64,000 nucleotides of DNA from Roseateles_B sp041913905 (GTDB lineage Bacteria; Pseudomonadota; Gammaproteobacteria; Burkholderiales; Burkholderiaceae_C). Made by a program: the position numbers and the translations under genes. The number at the start of each line of letters is the position of its first letter. Position 1 is the first letter of the stretch. This document shows positions 1 through 8,718 of this stretch, one piece after another. Under the pieces are notes generated by a model. That model did no database searches. It saw only the letters and a program-made list of their open reading frames with translations, and was not told the origin of the DNA. The DNA is taken from assembly GCA_041913905.1 (NCBI GenBank), contig JAYSEK010000032.1:3068-67067 (forward strand), read 5' to 3'.

Positions 1-624
1 GCGGACATCAAGTACGCCGAGCAGCTGGGCTACCGCATCAAGCTGCTGGGCATCGCGCGCCGCCGCAATGACATCGCCGGCGGCGGCATCGAGCTGCGCG
101 TGCATCCCACGCTGGTCCCGGCACAGCGCCTGATCGCCAACGTGGAAGGCGCGATGAACGCGGTCGTGGTCCAGGCTGACGCCGTCGGTACGACGCTGTA
201 TTACGGCAAGGGCGCCGGCTCCGAGCCCACCGCCTCGGCCGTGATCGCCGACCTGGTGGACATCACCCGCCTGCACACCGCCGACCCCGACCACCGCGTG
301 CCGCACCTGGCCTTCCAGCCCGATGCGATGAACAACACGCCCATCCTGCCCATGGCCCAGGTGCTGACCAGCTTCTACCTGCGCCTGTGCGTGGCGGACG
401 AAGCCGGCGTGCTCTCGCGCATCACCACCATCCTGGCCGAGCACGACATCTCCATCGACGCCGTGCTGCAGCGCGAGTCCGCCGAGGGCGAGAAGCAGAC
501 CGACCTCATCATCCTCACCCACGAAACGCAGGAAGGCCGCATGAGCACGGCCCTGGCGCAGATGCAGGCGCTGCCGACGGTGCTCGCGCCCATCGTGCGC
601 CTGCGCAAGGAGGAGCTGGCCTGA
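1..624 (+). CDS. hom: Homoserine dehydrogenase, C-terminal part (5' end outside window)
   Basis: Catalyses NAD(P)H-dependent reduction of aspartate semialdehyde to homoserine, the branch point to threonine and methionine. The reading frame is open from base 1, so the gene enters from upstream. Visible are the end of the catalytic domain (GGGIELRVHPTLVP, then GAMNAVVVQADAVG and YYGKGAGSEPTASAV) and a C-terminal ACT domain over roughly the last 80 residues (LRLCVADEAGVLSRITTILA), the usual site of threonine feedback control. thrC follows, but only after a two-gene insertion. Assignment is secure; the NAD-binding half is not visible. Confidence 0.96.
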   Translation, partial: ADIKYAEQLGYRIKLLGIARRRNDIAGGGIELRVHPTLVPAQRLIANVEGAMNAVVVQADAVGTTLYYGKGAGSEPTASAVIADLVDITRLHTADPDHRVPHLAFQPDAMNNTPILPMAQVLTSFYLRLCVADEAGVLSRITTILAEHDISIDAVLQRESAEGEKQTDLIILTHETQEGRMSTALAQMQALPTVLAPIVRLRKEELA

Positions 625-691
625 GCTGGGACGGCAGGGGCGGAGGTGTCAGAATCCGCCATGTCCCAGCCCGGAACAGCCAAGTGATGCG

Positions 692-2035
692 ATGAGCACA
701 AGCGATCCGGGCCAGCTGCTGGATGACTTCTCGGCACTGCTGGCCAACGACCCCGGTGCGCTCTCCACCCAGAGCGACTATTACGTGCCCAACCTGCATG
801 GCACCGGGGCCGAGGACGTGGTGGCCCTGCTGGACCGCGCGATCCGGCGCAGCCACAGCGACGCCCAGCTCTACTACTTCAGCGGCCAGCGCGGCACCGG
901 CAAGAGCACGGAGCTGCGGCGGCTGGAGATCCTGCTCAATGGCCAGGCGGGCACGCGCGCCTACATCATCGACGCGCTGGACTACATCGGCGACACCCAT
1001 CCCATCGACACCCTGGACCTGCTGCTGGTCATCGCCGCGGCCTTTGCCGACCGCCTGAGCCAGGACGACGCCCTGGGCCAGGACCAGGATCCGCAGGAAA
1101 GCCCGCTGCAGCGCTTCACCCACTGGCTGGGGAGCGAGGTGGAGATCACCGGCGTCACGCTGGGCGGGGTCAAGGCCGAGTTCAAGAAGCAGCAGCAAAG
1201 CATCGTGCAGCGCCTGCGCGCTTTCGACCTCTCCCGGCAGGAGCGCGTGATGGCCGAGTGCCGCAACCACATCGGCCGCATGGCCGAGGCGGTGCAGCAG
1301 CGCTGGGACGCGCAGAAGGTCGTGCTGATGGTCGATTCGCTGGAGCGCCTGCGCGGCATCGGCAAGGAAGCGACGGAGATGTTCGACCGCGTCGTCAAGG
1401 TCTTCGACGGCGACATGAACCAACTGCGCGTGCCCGGCCTGCACATGGTGTACTCGGTGCCGCCCTACCTGCCGTACCTGACCAACATCAAGGCCCTGGT
1501 GCAGCTCTTCATGCTGGCCTCGGTGCGCGTCTGCGAGCCGCCGGCCAAGGCGCGGCGCCAGCCTCGCGCGGGCGGCCTGCAGGCCATGCGCCAGGTGGTG
1601 GAGCGCCGCTGCCCGCGCTGGCGCGAACTGCTCAGCGAGGCGGCGCTGGACCGGCTGATCCTGACCTCCGGCGGCGACCTGCGCCAGCTGCTGCGCCGCC
1701 TGCTGCTGGACACCCTGGACGAGGCCGCCTTCGCGCTGGAACGCCTGCCGCTGCGGGCGGACGATCCCATCCTGGACACCGTCGTGCAGCGCCATCGGGT
1801 GGAGTTCGAGAGCCTGGTGGTGCAGGACGAATACCCGCTGCTCAAGGGCATCGCCGAGCAGAACGCCCTGGACCTGCGCCACCGCGACGAGCTGCCCATC
1901 GTGGCGCATTTCTTCGACGTCCGCGCCGTGCTGAACTACCGCAACGGCGTGGACTGGCTGGACCTCAATCCCTTGCTCTGGGATCTGGTCGATCACTGGC
2001 AGCTGCCTCCGACGCCTCGTGACAGTGGACGCTGA
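692..2035 (+). CDS. P-loop ATPase (AAA/STAND-like) inserted between hom and thrC
   Basis: A 447-residue soluble protein with a clear Walker A (GQRGTGKST, about residues 70-78) and a Walker B-like strand (VVLMVDSLERL, about residues 210-220), so an ATP-binding switch or motor ATPase is expected. The C-terminal half is helical with no domain I recognise. It starts 67 bp after hom and its last 17 bp overlap the downstream TPR gene, so the two are probably translated together as a pair. Function is unknown; defence or signalling NTPases often have this ATPase-plus-TPR layout, but that is inference. The start is the first in-frame ATG after hom and its ribosome binding site is weak. Confidence 0.85.
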   Translation: MSTSDPGQLLDDFSALLANDPGALSTQSDYYVPNLHGTGAEDVVALLDRAIRRSHSDAQLYYFSGQRGTGKSTELRRLEILLNGQAGTRAYIIDALDYIGDTHPIDTLDLLLVIAAAFADRLSQDDALGQDQDPQESPLQRFTHWLGSEVEITGVTLGGVKAEFKKQQQSIVQRLRAFDLSRQERVMAECRNHIGRMAEAVQQRWDAQKVVLMVDSLERLRGIGKEATEMFDRVVKVFDGDMNQLRVPGLHMVYSVPPYLPYLTNIKALVQLFMLASVRVCEPPAKARRQPRAGGLQAMRQVVERRCPRWRELLSEAALDRLILTSGGDLRQLLRRLLLDTLDEAAFALERLPLRADDPILDTVVQRHRVEFESLVVQDEYPLLKGIAEQNALDLRHRDELPIVAHFFDVRAVLNYRNGVDWLDLNPLLWDLVDHWQLPPTPRDSGR

Positions 2036-4199
2036 CTCCCTCGGCGCCCAGGGTGAAGCCGCCTGGGCGCGCTTTGCCCGCCGCATCGGCCAGCTGCAGG
2101 GCTTTGGCTACATCGTCCTCTTCGTGTCGGACCCCGCCCTGCTGACGCGTTTCCGGGCCCGCCTCGCGGCATGGATGACGCGGCGTGCGTGGCCCTGGCT
2201 TCAGCTGGCCGAGGGCGATCCGGCCGGCTTTGCGGAGCGCAGCATCGGCCAGCTCTTCGATGGCCTGGCGGCGGAGCCGGCGCCCCGCCTCGTCTGGCTG
2301 GAGGCCCACCGCGGGGCGGGTCAGCCGGCCTGGGACCAGGCGCGCGGCGAGTTGCTGAGCCGGCTCAACGAGCGCCGCGGCCGGCTGGAGTCCGAGCTGC
2401 CGGGCGCCCTGGTGCTGCTGCTGCCGGAAGGCGCCCAGCGCGCCGCGGCCGGCCTGGCGCCCGATCTGTGGCATGTGCGCAGTCTGGGGCTGAGCCTCGC
2501 GGGCGAAAAGGAGGCCAGGGCAGAGGCTGCTGCGGAACTGATGCCGCAGCCGGCCGCCGAACAGGAGCCGCGTCTGCCCGCCGAGGAGGCCAGTGCCGAG
2601 GCCGCATGGGCGGCCTCCTGGTGGCAGCGCTGGCAGCGAATGCTGGCCGGGCGCGCGATCGACGAGATCCCCATCGAGGACGAAGGGCTGCTGGCCTTCA
2701 GCGTCTGGGACGGCCTCAAGAGCCAGGGCACCCTGCTGCGGCAGGGGCGCGTGGCCGATGCGCAGCGGCTGGCCGACCAGCTGGTCCGGCTGGCACGCCG
2801 TCGGCGCGCGCAGGGAGCGGGCTTGCTGGATGTGGCCACCAGCCGTGAGCTGTCGGCGGCGCTGGACGCCTTGGGCGATTCTCTGCAGATGGCCGGAAGG
2901 CCGCAGGACGCCTTGCCGGTGTACGAGGAATGCCTGGCCATCTGCCGGGATCTGGCGCGGCGCCTGGGCGGCAGCTCGATGGTGCTGCGGGATCTGGCGA
3001 TCGCGCTGGACAACATCGGCCGCGTCGCGCAGGCGCAAGGCGACTGGCGGCGGGCCGACGCGGTGTACGAGGAAAGCCTGGCGCTGCACCGCACGCTTGC
3101 GGCCAGGCTGGGCGAGACGCCCGAGGCCCTGCGCGACCTGGCCCTCGCGCTCAACAACAGCGGCCGCGTGGCGCAGGCCCTGGGCGACTGGGGCCGAGCC
3201 GGCGCCATGTATGAGGAAAGCCTGGCGCTCAGCCGCGCCTTGCTGCAGCGCCAGGGCGAGACCCCCGAGGCGCTGCGCGACCTGGCCCTCGCGCTCAACA
3301 ACAGCGGTCGTGCGGCCCAGGCCCAGGGCGACTGGCACCGAGCCCGCGCCCTGTTCGAGGAGAGCCTCGCGCTCAACCGGACGCTGGTCAACCGCCAGGG
3401 CGAGACGCCCGAGACCCTGCGCGACCTGTGCGTCGTGCTCAACAACATCGGCCATGCGGCGCAGGCCCAGGGCGACTGGGACCGTGCCGGCGCGGCCTAC
3501 GAGGAGCATCTGGCGCTGCTGCAGGCGCAGGCCCGCCGCCAGGGCGAGACGCCCGAGGCGCTGCGCGAGCTGTCGATGGTGCTGGACAACATCGGTCGCG
3601 TGGCCGAGGCGCAAGGCGACTGGGCCCGCGGCGCCGAGGCCTACGAGGAGGCGCTGACGCTGCGCCGGGCGCTGCTGGAGCGCCTGGGCGAGACGCACGA
3701 GGCCTTGCGCGATCTCTCGCAGTCGCTGGACAAGGTGGGGCAGGGCGCGCAGGCCCAGGGCGACCGCCACCGCGCCGCCGAGGTCTACGAGGAAGGGCTG
3801 GATCTGCGGCGCAAGCTGGCCCAGCGCCTGGGCGAGACGCCCATGGTGCTGCGCGAGCTGGCGATTGCGCTGCACAACATCGGCCGCGTCGCGCAGTCGC
3901 AGGGCGACTGGGGCCGCGCCGCCGCGGCCTACGAAGAGCGCCTGGCCCTCAGCCGGGCCCAGATCGCGCAGCAGGGCGCGCTGCCGGAGCTGCAGGCCGA
4001 GCTGGCCGCCACCTTGCTGGACGCCGCTGCGCTGGCCGGCGCCAGGGCCGAAGCCTACCGACAGGAGGCCGGGCAGATCCTGGCCTCACTGCGCCACCGA
4101 TTCCCCGAGGTCGAACGCTACGAGCAGCTGCAGCAGCGCTTGACCGAGCCGGACGCCCCAACACCCCATCAACCTCAAGCTGGAAGTTCAAGCACGTGA
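2019..4199 (+). CDS. TPR-repeat protein, partner of the upstream ATPase
   Basis: A 726-residue protein. The first ~170 residues look like a degenerate nucleotide-binding fold: a strand ending in RLVWLEAHRG resembles a Walker B region, but no Walker A lysine is visible. A linker follows, then a TPR superhelix from about residue 280 made of near-identical 48-residue units (ALRDLALALNNSGRVAQALG type) repeating every 144 bp, about seven in all. TPR arrays bind protein partners. GTG start, inside the end of the ATPase gene; its stop overlaps the thrC start (GTGA), so threonine synthase translation is physically coupled to this gene. It may be an inactive-STAND/TPR effector partner (inference). Confidence 0.8.
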   Translation: MTVDADSLGAQGEAAWARFARRIGQLQGFGYIVLFVSDPALLTRFRARLAAWMTRRAWPWLQLAEGDPAGFAERSIGQLFDGLAAEPAPRLVWLEAHRGAGQPAWDQARGELLSRLNERRGRLESELPGALVLLLPEGAQRAAAGLAPDLWHVRSLGLSLAGEKEARAEAAAELMPQPAAEQEPRLPAEEASAEAAWAASWWQRWQRMLAGRAIDEIPIEDEGLLAFSVWDGLKSQGTLLRQGRVADAQRLADQLVRLARRRRAQGAGLLDVATSRELSAALDALGDSLQMAGRPQDALPVYEECLAICRDLARRLGGSSMVLRDLAIALDNIGRVAQAQGDWRRADAVYEESLALHRTLAARLGETPEALRDLALALNNSGRVAQALGDWGRAGAMYEESLALSRALLQRQGETPEALRDLALALNNSGRAAQAQGDWHRARALFEESLALNRTLVNRQGETPETLRDLCVVLNNIGHAAQAQGDWDRAGAAYEEHLALLQAQARRQGETPEALRELSMVLDNIGRVAEAQGDWARGAEAYEEALTLRRALLERLGETHEALRDLSQSLDKVGQGAQAQGDRHRAAEVYEEGLDLRRKLAQRLGETPMVLRELAIALHNIGRVAQSQGDWGRAAAAYEERLALSRAQIAQQGALPELQAELAATLLDAAALAGARAEAYRQEAGQILASLRHRFPEVERYEQLQQRLTEPDAPTPHQPQAGSSST
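2976..3990 (+). repeat. 144-bp coding tandem repeats encoding 48-aa TPR units
   Basis: The phrase encoding LRDLA(I/L)ALxNxGR recurs at about 2985, 3129, 3273, 3417, 3561, 3705 and 3849, a strict 144-bp period. The units are alike at DNA as well as protein level (for example gagacgcccgaggc at several unit starts), which suggests amplification by unequal recombination within the TPR gene. Copy number could vary between strains. Confidence 0.85.
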
Positions 4200-5677
4200 A
4201 ATACATCAGCACCCGTGGCGACAAGACGGAGCGCCGCTTCTGCGAAATCCTGCTGGAAGGGCTGGCGCCGGACGGCGGCCTTTACCTGCCCGTGCAGTAC
4301 CCCCGGGTCGATGCGGCCACGCTCCAGCGCTGGCGCGGCCTGGCCTACCACGAGCTGGCCTTCGAGATCCTCTCGCTCTACATCGACGACATCCCGGCCG
4401 AGGACCTGCGCGCCATCTGCGCACGCACGTACACGGCCGAGGTCTTCGGCACGCCGGAGATCACCCCGCTCAAGGTCCTGGAGCCCGGGCTGGCGCTGGA
4501 GGCGCTGTCCAACGGCCCGACGCTGGCCTTCAAGGACATGGCCATGCAGCTGCTGGGCCAGCTCTTCGAGTACGAGCTGAAGCGCCGCGGCGAGACGCTC
4601 AACATCCTGGGCGCCACCAGCGGTGACACCGGCAGTGCGGCCGAGTACGCCATGCGCGGCAAGGCGGGCGTGCGCGTGTTCATGCTCTCGCCGCACGGCC
4701 GCATGAGCCCCTTCCAGCAGGCGCAGATGTTCAGCCTGCAGGACGCCAACATCCACAACATCGCCATCGAAGGCGTGTTCGACGACTGCCAGGACATCGT
4801 CAAGGCGGTGTCGAATGACCTCGTCTTCAAGCGCGAGCACAAGATCGGCACGGTCAATTCGATCAACTGGGCCCGACTGCTGGCGCAAGTGGTCTACTAC
4901 TTTTCTGGCTATTTCTATGCGACCCCCAGTCTCCGCTCCGCTACGCCACCCCCCGAGGGGGCCGCGCCGGCTTGGGGCGGCCCGGCGCCGGCGGACCTCG
5001 CCGACTGGCCTAAGGTCAGTTTCTGCGTCCCCTCCGGCAACTTCGGCAATGTCTGCGCCGGCCATGTGGCGCGCATGATGGGCCTGCCCATCGAGCGCCT
5101 GGTGGTGGCGACCAACGAGAACGATGTGCTGGACGAGTTCTTCCGCACCGGTGTCTACCGCCCGCGCGGCAGCGCCGAAACGCACGAGACCTCCAGCCCC
5201 TCGATGGACATCTCCAAGGCGAGCAACTTCGAGCGCTTCGTCTTCGACCTGCTGGGCCGCGACGGCGCCCGCGTGAAGTCCTTGTTCAAGGACGCGCTGG
5301 AGCGCGAGGGCCGCTTCGAGATCAGCGCGCAGGAGAAGGCCTCCATCGCCGGCTATGGTTTCGTCTCCGGCTCCAGCAGCCATGGCGACCGCCTGGCCAC
5401 GATCCGCGAGACCCAGCAGCGCTATGGCGTGATCGTGGACACCCACACCGCCGACGGCCTGAAGGTCGCCCGCGCCTGGCGCCAGGACGGCATTCCCATG
5501 CTGGTGCTGGAAACCGCACTGCCGGCCAAGTTCGCGTCCACCATCGTCGAGGCCCTGGGCCAGGAGCCGCCGCGGCCCGCGCATCTGCAGGGCATCGAGA
5601 CCCTGCCCAAGCGCGTGCAGCTGATGCCGGCCGACGCCCAGCGCGTGAAGGATTACATTGACGCCCATGTCCGCTGA
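4196..5677 (+). CDS. thrC: Threonine synthase
   Basis: Pyridoxal-phosphate enzyme converting O-phosphohomoserine to threonine. The 493-residue product begins VKYISTRGDKTERRFCEIL and carries NGPTLAFKDMAMQ with the PLP lysine, GATSGDTGSAAEYAM and VPSGNFGNVCAGH. The GTG start is chosen because homologues begin MKYxSTRG; it overlaps the TPR gene stop by 4 bp. Residues about 241-270 are an extra Pro/Gly/Ala-rich stretch encoded by a REP-like sequence and fall just before the conserved KVSFCVPSGNFGN block; the frame stays open. The gene overlaps moeA by 11 bp. Confidence 0.96.
   Translation: MKYISTRGDKTERRFCEILLEGLAPDGGLYLPVQYPRVDAATLQRWRGLAYHELAFEILSLYIDDIPAEDLRAICARTYTAEVFGTPEITPLKVLEPGLALEALSNGPTLAFKDMAMQLLGQLFEYELKRRGETLNILGATSGDTGSAAEYAMRGKAGVRVFMLSPHGRMSPFQQAQMFSLQDANIHNIAIEGVFDDCQDIVKAVSNDLVFKREHKIGTVNSINWARLLAQVVYYFSGYFYATPSLRSATPPPEGAAPAWGGPAPADLADWPKVSFCVPSGNFGNVCAGHVARMMGLPIERLVVATNENDVLDEFFRTGVYRPRGSAETHETSSPSMDISKASNFERFVFDLLGRDGARVKSLFKDALEREGRFEISAQEKASIAGYGFVSGSSSHGDRLATIRETQQRYGVIVDTHTADGLKVARAWRQDGIPMLVLETALPAKFASTIVEALGQEPPRPAHLQGIETLPKRVQLMPADAQRVKDYIDAHVR
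4919..4992 (+). repeat. REP/palindromic element read in frame inside thrC
   Basis: The stretch contains the palindrome CCCCCCGAGGGGG followed by a GC-rich dyad (gccgcgccggcttgg and ggcggcccggcgcc). It has the look of the intergenic repeat at 34291-34360 (CCCCCTTGAGGGGG core) and of repeats I recall from other Burkholderiales. Here it lies between codons for YFYAT and KVSFCVPSGN, where threonine synthases normally have only a few residues, and adds roughly 25-30 residues without breaking the frame. Confidence 0.7.
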
Positions 5678-6944
5678 TACCGCTTCCCCACCGCCCGTTC
5701 GCAAGCCCCTGCTGAGCCTGGACGAGGCGCTCGAACGCCTGCTGTCCGCCGTCCAGCCGCTGGGTGAGACCGAGACCCTGTCCACCTTCGACGCCCTGGG
5801 CCGCGTGCTGGCCGCCGAGGTGCGTTCGCAGCTGGACGTGCCCCCGCATGACAACAGCGCCATGGACGGCTATGCGCTGCGTTTGGCCGACCTGCCTGCC
5901 GACCTGCGCGCTGACGGCCCGCCGCTGCCCGTGAGCCAACGCGTGCCCGCCGGCAGCGTGCCCCAGGCCCTGCAGCCCGGCACCGCGGCGCGCATCTTCA
6001 CCGGTGCACCCGTGCCCGAGGGGGCCGACGCGGTTCAGATGCAGGAGCACTGCGAGGCCGTGGCCGGCGAGGGTCTGGGCGCGGTGCGCGTGCTGGAGCG
6101 CCCGGCGCCCGGCGCGGCCATCCGCCGCCGCGGCGAGGACGTGCAGCAGGGCAGCGTGGTGCTGGCCGCCGGCCATCGCCTGGACCCGGCCGCCTTGGGC
6201 CTGGCGGCCACCGTGGGCGCCGCCACGCTGACGGTCGCCCGCCGCGTGCGCGTGGCCCTGTTCTCCACGGGTGACGAGCTGGCCATGCCCGGTGAGCCGC
6301 TCAAGCCCGGCGCCATCTACAACAGCAACCGCTTCACCCTGCGCGGCCTGTTGCAACAGCTGGGCTGCGAGGTGGAGGATCTGGGCATCGTGCCCGACAC
6401 GCTGGACGCCACTCGCGCGGCGCTGCGCACCGCGGCGGCCCGCGCTGACCTGATCCTCACCTCCGGCGGTGTCTCCGTCGGCGAAGAGGACCACCTGCGC
6501 CCTGCCGTGCAGGCCGAGGGGCAGTTGGACCTCTGGCAGATGGCCGTGAAGCCTGGCAAACCGCTGGCCTTCGGCGCGGTGCGCCGGCCGGGGCAGGGCG
6601 GGCAGCAGGCCTGGTTCATGGGGCTGCCGGGCAATCCCGTGGCCAGCTTCGTCACGTTCATGCTGACCGTTCGCCCGGTGATCCTGAGGTTGCAGGGCGC
6701 CACCGAGATGGCCGCCAAGGCCTACCCGCTGCGCGCCGATTTCGACTGGCCGCGGGCCGACAAGCGCCGCGAGTTCCTGCGCGCGCGGCTCAATGCGCAA
6801 GGTGGGCTGGACCTGTTCGCCAACCAGGGCTCGGGCGTGCTGAGCTCGGCGGTCTGGGGCGACGGTTTGGTTGACGTGCCTCCAAGCACGCCCATCCAGG
6901 CCGGCGATACTGTGCGCTTCATCCCCTTCAGCGCCCTGCAATGA
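5667..6944 (+). CDS. moeA: Molybdopterin molybdotransferase
   Basis: Inserts molybdate into adenylylated molybdopterin in the last step of molybdenum cofactor synthesis. The 425-residue product has the MoeA hallmarks: PPHDNSAMDGYALR, RIFTGAPVPEGADAVQMQE, the MoCF-binding segment ILTSGGVSVGEEDHL and MGLPGNPVASFVTF. I chose the ATG at 5667; an in-frame TTG at 5658 would add three residues. Both lie inside the end of thrC. It overlaps moaD by ATGA, forming a cofactor operon downstream of the threonine genes. Confidence 0.95.
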   Translation: MSADTASPPPVRKPLLSLDEALERLLSAVQPLGETETLSTFDALGRVLAAEVRSQLDVPPHDNSAMDGYALRLADLPADLRADGPPLPVSQRVPAGSVPQALQPGTAARIFTGAPVPEGADAVQMQEHCEAVAGEGLGAVRVLERPAPGAAIRRRGEDVQQGSVVLAAGHRLDPAALGLAATVGAATLTVARRVRVALFSTGDELAMPGEPLKPGAIYNSNRFTLRGLLQQLGCEVEDLGIVPDTLDATRAALRTAAARADLILTSGGVSVGEEDHLRPAVQAEGQLDLWQMAVKPGKPLAFGAVRRPGQGGQQAWFMGLPGNPVASFVTFMLTVRPVILRLQGATEMAAKAYPLRADFDWPRADKRREFLRARLNAQGGLDLFANQGSGVLSSAVWGDGLVDVPPSTPIQAGDTVRFIPFSALQ

Positions 6945-7195
6945 GTTCCATCACCGTCCGCTACTTCGCCTCCCTGCGTGAAGCCCTGGGCGAGCAGGAG
7001 AGCTTGCCCTGGCAGGACGGCCAGACCCTGGGCCAGCTGCGCGACGCCCTGCTGGCCCGCGGCGAACCCCATGCCAGCGCGCTGGCCCGCACGCGCGCGG
7101 TGCGCTGCGCGCTGAACCAGCAGCTGGCCAAGGAGTCCGCCGCCATTCCGGCCGGAGCCGAGGTGGCGTTTTTCCCGCCGGTGACGGGGGGGTGA
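6941..7195 (+). CDS. moaD: Molybdopterin synthase sulfur carrier subunit
   Basis: Small ubiquitin-fold protein (84 residues) that carries sulfur as a C-terminal thiocarboxylate for dithiolene formation in molybdopterin. It ends in the required Gly-Gly (FFPPVTGG). The start overlaps the moeA stop (ATGA). The catalytic partner moaE, often next to moaD, is not here: a convergent AraC gene follows 17 bp later, so moaE must be elsewhere. Confidence 0.93.
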   Translation: MSSITVRYFASLREALGEQESLPWQDGQTLGQLRDALLARGEPHASALARTRAVRCALNQQLAKESAAIPAGAEVAFFPPVTGG

Positions 7196-7211
7196 GGGCG
7201 ATCGCCGTGGC

Positions 7212-7955
7212 TCAGTCTGTGGCGGTTTGCGTGCGGTGGTAGCTGGCCGGCGAGCGGCCGATCAGCCGGCTGAACTCGCGAGTGAAATGCGCCTGGTCGA
7301 AGAATCCCAGGGATTGGGCGAGATCGGCCAGGTCGACGGCCTCGGACCTTGAGAGCCGGTGCACGGCTTCCTGCAGCCGGAAGCGCTGAACCACCCACTT
7401 GGGCGGCACGCCCACATGCTCCCGGAAGAGGCGTTGCAGCTGGCGCTCGCTCATATCCAGCTCGTGAGCCAGGGCGCTGACGGTGACGGGGCCCTCGTTG
7501 GCCGCCGCAACGGCCACGGCCTGCTCAGCCAGGGCTTCGGGCGGTCCGGCGTTCTTGAGCAAAGGCTGCAGGAAGGCCTGGGCGATGGTGCACATCGTCG
7601 CTGCATCCTGGGCTTCCAGCACCTGTGATTCGACGGCGGCAGCCGGCAGGTTCCAGAGGGCCTCCGTCGAGACCACACGACCCGTCAGCGCAGACATCGG
7701 ACCGGACAGCAGCGGGCGCAGCCCCCCGACCCTGAAACGCAGGCCCAGCACCCGACCGCGACCCTGCAGCTCTCTTTCGAACACCTGCCTCACCACGCCG
7801 TGAACGGCCGTTTGTCCGCGATCGAACACCAGATGCGCATTGGGAAAGGGCAGGGTGCGCTGGCGCTGGGCTGCTTGACCGGACAGATCCCATTGCACGC
7901 ACCACAGGAACTCGACGTAGGGGCGGAGCCATTCCTCGGGCGCGTAGCGGTGCAA
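7212..7955 (-). CDS. AraC-family transcriptional regulator
   Basis: A 247-residue protein with an N-terminal sensor region typical of short AraC regulators (RYAPEEWLRPYVEFLW) and a C-terminal double helix-turn-helix (SERQLQRLFREHVGVPPK and DQAHFTREFSRLIGRSPASY). It is divergent from the DUF3224 gene at 8117 with 161 bp between, and probably controls it. The start is uncertain: TTG at 7955 is the first accepted start, but the frame stays open upstream for about 35 codons with protein-like sequence and no ATG or GTG, so the N-terminus could be longer through a CTG. Confidence 0.85.
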   Translation of the reverse strand: MHRYAPEEWLRPYVEFLWCVQWDLSGQAAQRQRTLPFPNAHLVFDRGQTAVHGVVRQVFERELQGRGRVLGLRFRVGGLRPLLSGPMSALTGRVVSTEALWNLPAAAVESQVLEAQDAATMCTIAQAFLQPLLKNAGPPEALAEQAVAVAAANEGPVTVSALAHELDMSERQLQRLFREHVGVPPKWVVQRFRLQEAVHRLSRSEAVDLADLAQSLGFFDQAHFTREFSRLIGRSPASYHRTQTATD

Positions 7956-8116
7956 CTGGATGCGGCTGGCGGCGCCCGCGGGATCGATGATGCCGCGCTG
8001 GTGCAGGGCTTGCCGCCCGGGGCCCGTCGTCGGGTTTTTGCAATCCTTCGGAGGACTTGCTGCCTAGAGTGCCAGGCTTGCACTCCGCGGGAGTGTTTGA
8101 CGAAAGGAGCAAGGAC

Positions 8117-8674
8117 ATGGAATTTTCAACTTCGGCAGGACTCAACCGGGGCGTCGCCGGCGTGCGTTGCATCAGGCGGGCCGCAGGCTGCCTGGCGCTG
8201 GCCCTGGCCCTTTGCGGCCTGTCCTCGGCAAGCGCGGCGGCGCCGGACGAGTCGAAGACGGGCCCGCAATGGGCCAGCAGTATCTCCGGAAGAATGGACG
8301 TCAAGCTGAATGTCCTCGAGACACAGGTGGCGGCGCAGCCATCGCCACCCACCGTGGGCCGCATGGGGCTGGTCAAGCACTACCACGGCGACTTGGAGGC
8401 GCAGGCCGAGGGCGAGATGCTGACCGTGGCGGGCACAGTGAAGGGCTCGGCCGCCTACGTGGCGGTGGAGCGCGTGGTGGGCACCTTGGCCGGTCGCTCG
8501 GGCAGCTTTGCCCTGGTCCATCGCGGCCTGATGCAGCGTGGACAGGAGGAGTCGCTGCTGGTCACCGTGGTGCCGGATTCCGGCACCGGGGCGTTGACGG
8601 GTCTGAACGGCGTCCTGCGGATCGAGCGTCGGGACGGGCAGCACCACTATCGTTTCGACTACACGCTGCCTTGA
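8117..8674 (+). CDS. Secreted DUF3224 domain protein
   Basis: A 185-residue protein with a signal peptide (twin basic residues, then LALALALCGLSSASAAAP) followed by a small beta-barrel-like domain resembling DUF3224 (GLVKHYHGDLEAQAEGEML, then SGSFALVHRG, then GTGALTGLNGVLRI). It is probably periplasmic; the biochemical role of the family is not known to me. The ATG at 8117 is preceded by the ribosome binding site GAAAGGAG. It is divergent from the AraC regulator at 7212-7955, which suggests local regulation. Confidence 0.8.
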   Translation: MEFSTSAGLNRGVAGVRCIRRAAGCLALALALCGLSSASAAAPDESKTGPQWASSISGRMDVKLNVLETQVAAQPSPPTVGRMGLVKHYHGDLEAQAEGEMLTVAGTVKGSAAYVAVERVVGTLAGRSGSFALVHRGLMQRGQEESLLVTVVPDSGTGALTGLNGVLRIERRDGQHHYRFDYTLP

Positions 8675-8718
8675 GTGCCAGGCACAGACCGGTAGCAGGA
8701 GTGGCGCGCGGGGGCCGT

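Noticed and set aside
5658..5666. TTG at 5658 as the moeA start
   Set aside because: The ATG at 5667, three codons later, is more likely; the difference does not affect any domain.
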